DNA of 7,172 nt from Anaerolineae bacterium (GTDB lineage: Bacteria; Chloroflexota; Anaerolineae; SpSt-600): contig JAPWUT010000083.1 of the NCBI GenBank assembly GCA_028275425.1, forward strand, positions 1 through 7,172. The letters run 5' to 3'. Positions within the stretch are counted from its first letter, which is position 1; every line of letters begins with the position of its first letter. Made by a program: the position numbers and the translations under genes. Below are positions 5,936-7,172 of the stretch, in pieces. The notes under the pieces are model-generated. The model had not been told where the DNA came from. It saw only the letters and a list, made by a program, of their open reading frames with translations, and did not search any database.

Positions 5936-6688
5936 TTAGCGTTCGCACCCTATGCCGTCTCCATCCACATCAAAGTGGTGGGGGTCGGGGGGAAGGACCC
6001 TGAATCTCCTATACGGTATATCCTTACAATCCAAATCTGGCGGTGGTGGGGGGATGCAGACATCGGGGTAAGAAGGGTCGCAGCGGGCGGAAGGTGTTGG
6101 GGTAGCTTGCCCCCAGAGTCCAAGCCTTTCCTCTCTGGCCTTCCTCTCGGCTTCAAGGAACAAATCGGCGCAGGAAACATCTGGTGGGTAAGTGTAGGCT
6201 TTGGCGTATCCGTTCCTTACTAAAGCATAGTTGACGAAGACTCCATCGGCAAAGACGTAGCGGAGAAGCCGGCCGTAGCGGTCGGTTTCGGAAACGTCTT
6301 TGAAGAGGAGAAGCTTTTTGCCCTGGACTAAAGAGGCATTGGCCTGAGTTGCTTCTTGGAAAAATTGCTCATCCCGCTCGGGGGCATCTATCCCTATGTA
6401 GCGGACCCTGTAGGTTTTGCCTTGGATGTTGACATCTATGGTATCCCCATCCAAAACGGCGATGGCCGAGGCCTCTTGGAAGTGCGTTTTGGGAACGCAT
6501 TGAGCTTCTGGCGGGAGGGTAGGAAAGGCAATGGTGGGGATAGGGGTTGGGGTAGGGGTCAGGGTTGGAGAAGGCGAGCCCATCGGGTGCATTGCGATTA
6601 TTCCTGCCAAGAGGCCGCATGCACATCCTATTCCCAGGAAGCCTATAGCTACGGCGATGTAAGGAAGGTAAGTTTTGAATTTGGGCAT
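5936..6688 (-). CDS. Exported or membrane-anchored thermonuclease with Excalibur domain
   Basis: The 250-residue protein has a hydrophobic N-terminal segment (about 8-33), a signal peptide or anchor, then a Ser/Pro/Thr linker (about 37-60). The staphylococcal-nuclease domain (about 70-195) keeps the key residues: DGDT (80-83, with metal ligand Asp82), Arg96, Asp101 and Glu104 in VRYIGIDAPE, and Arg140 in DRYGR. It should cleave DNA and RNA with calcium outside the cytoplasm. The C-terminus (203-250) is an Excalibur-type calcium-binding motif with CDPSYPDVCIPPPPPDLDC and DVDGDGIGCE (240-249), including Cys203, Cys211, Cys221 and Cys248. Cys22 and Cys24 at the end of the hydrophobic stretch do not make a convincing lipobox. 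ATG at 6688 has GAGAGGAGG just upstream and begins the signal, so longer in-frame starts reaching into the repeats (7045) are rejected. Likely roles are nucleic-acid scavenging or defence. Confidence 0.9.
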   Translation of the reverse strand: MPKFKTYLPYIAVAIGFLGIGCACGLLAGIIAMHPMGSPSPTLTPTPTPIPTIAFPTLPPEAQCVPKTHFQEASAIAVLDGDTIDVNIQGKTYRVRYIGIDAPERDEQFFQEATQANASLVQGKKLLLFKDVSETDRYGRLLRYVFADGVFVNYALVRNGYAKAYTYPPDVSCADLFLEAERKAREERLGLWGQATPTPSARCDPSYPDVCIPPPPPDLDCKDIPYRRFRVLPPDPHHFDVDGDGIGCER

Positions 6689-6706
6689 GGTCCTCCTCTC
6701 GGTAAA

Positions 6707-6734
6707 AGTATAGCGCTGGGAGTGGGAAATGCAA
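6707..6734 (-). promoter_or_regulatory. Predicted promoter of the thermonuclease gene
   Basis: On the minus strand TTGCAT (6734-6729) and TATACT (6712-6707) are 16 bp apart. The -10 is a five-of-six match; the -35 is weak. The predicted start near 6700 gives a very short leader ahead of the ATG at 6688. The right repeat array begins only about 10 bp upstream of the -35 box, so repeat DNA is directly next to the promoter. Confidence 0.5.
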
Positions 6735-6744
6735 AATTTTAGAG

Positions 6745-7172
6745 GTTGCCCACCCTCGTAGGCTTTGGGTTTGCCAGCGTATTGGGTCCCACTCGTGGGC
6801 TGGGTGACAAGATGGCGGGCACGCCCCCAATTTGGTTTTGTGGGGTGACACCCCCCACGCCCCCCGCCATGGGGGCTTCGCCCCCTGGACCCCATTTGTC
6901 CACCCTCGTAGGCTTTGGGTTTGCCAGCGTTTTGGGCCCAACTCGTGGGCTGGGTGACAAGATGGCGGGCACGCCCCCAATTTGGTTTTGTGGGGTGACA
7001 CCCCCCACGCCCCCCGCCATGGGGGCTTCGCCCTCTGCCCCCCATTTGTCCACCCCCGTTGGCTTAGGGTTTGGCCAGCGTTTTGGGTCCCACTCGTGGC
7101 GGGTTTGCTAATGCGGGCTACTCGCCCCCTCTTTTGGTTTTGTGGGGGGACACCCCCCACAACCCCCTGCCA
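6745..7172 (+). repeat. Right tandem array of the same ~150-bp repeat, continuing off the window
   Basis: Units at 6757-6906 and 6907-7056 and a partial third from 7057 to the window end repeat at exactly 150 bp. Comparing 6751-6900 with 6901-7050 by eye gives about 6 differences in 150, all within two 10-bp stretches (offsets 31-40 and 131-140). Block order is as in the left array: TTTGCCAGCGTTTTGGG, CCACTCGTGG, a variable block, GGGGTGACACCCCCC, then CCATGGGGGCTTCGCCCCC. The variable block of the first two units (GGTGACAAGATGGCGGGC) differs from the left array, while the third unit (TTTGCTAATGCGGGCTACTC) resembles the first left unit. All minus-strand frames are open through this block simply because the unit lacks TTA, CTA and TCA; I do not call a gene here. 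Confidence 0.9.

Noticed and set aside
6689..7045. In-frame N-terminal extension of the thermonuclease through the repeats
   Set aside because: The start at 6688 has a ribosome site, a promoter at 6707-6734 and an immediate hydrophobic signal segment. The extension is only translated repeat.
6739..7160. Open frames in all three minus-strand frames and one plus-strand frame of the right array
   Set aside because: The 150-bp unit lacks stop trinucleotides, and duplication of one unit makes every frame look long. There is no independent coding evidence.

Overview
The window looks like a bacterial chromosome fragment with about five protein genes between two blocks of G/C-run-rich tandem repeats. 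Protein features suggest a Chloroflexota-like bacterium: a thermonuclease with a Pro/Thr linker and a C-terminal Excalibur motif, a small zinc-ribbon/PH-like protein, a CrtQ/HpnB-type glycosyltransferase, and bacterial PolX. This assignment is an inference from protein style. There is no rRNA or other marker gene to prove it.

Layout. Positions 1-98 hold a chain of short hairpins. Positions 100-665 hold a tandem array with a period of about 150 bp. Positions 666-972 are intergenic, with a perfect 11-bp hairpin, a good sigma70-type promoter and a 7-bp-arm palindrome in the leader of the first gene. The plus strand then carries a predicted lipoprotein (973-1599) and a zinc-ribbon/PH-like gene whose expected start codon is missing (open from 1685, first usable start at 1814, end 2272).

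Convergent to these, the minus strand carries a tight three-gene operon transcribed from a promoter at 5846-5874. It runs PlsY-like acyltransferase (5812-5201), GT2 glycosyltransferase (5189-4038) and PolX (4041-2317). The first two are 11 nt apart and the last two share an ATGA overlap, so translation is probably coupled. Upstream, also on the minus strand, is an exported or membrane-anchored thermonuclease (6688-5936) with its own promoter. That promoter abuts a second array of the same repeat family (about 6745 to the window end), in the same orientation as the left array.

Main points of interest. (1) Seven full or partial copies of a hairpin-dense 150-bp element flank the gene block as direct repeats, with mosaic subtypes. 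(2) The PlsY-like protein departs from canonical PlsY at several active-site motif positions and is coupled to a glycosyltransferase, which hints at acylation of a glycosylated or other unusual lipid rather than standard lysophosphatidate synthesis. (3) The zinc-ribbon gene has a perfect ribosome binding site but no start codon. I see no CRISPR array, transposase, tRNA or rRNA.
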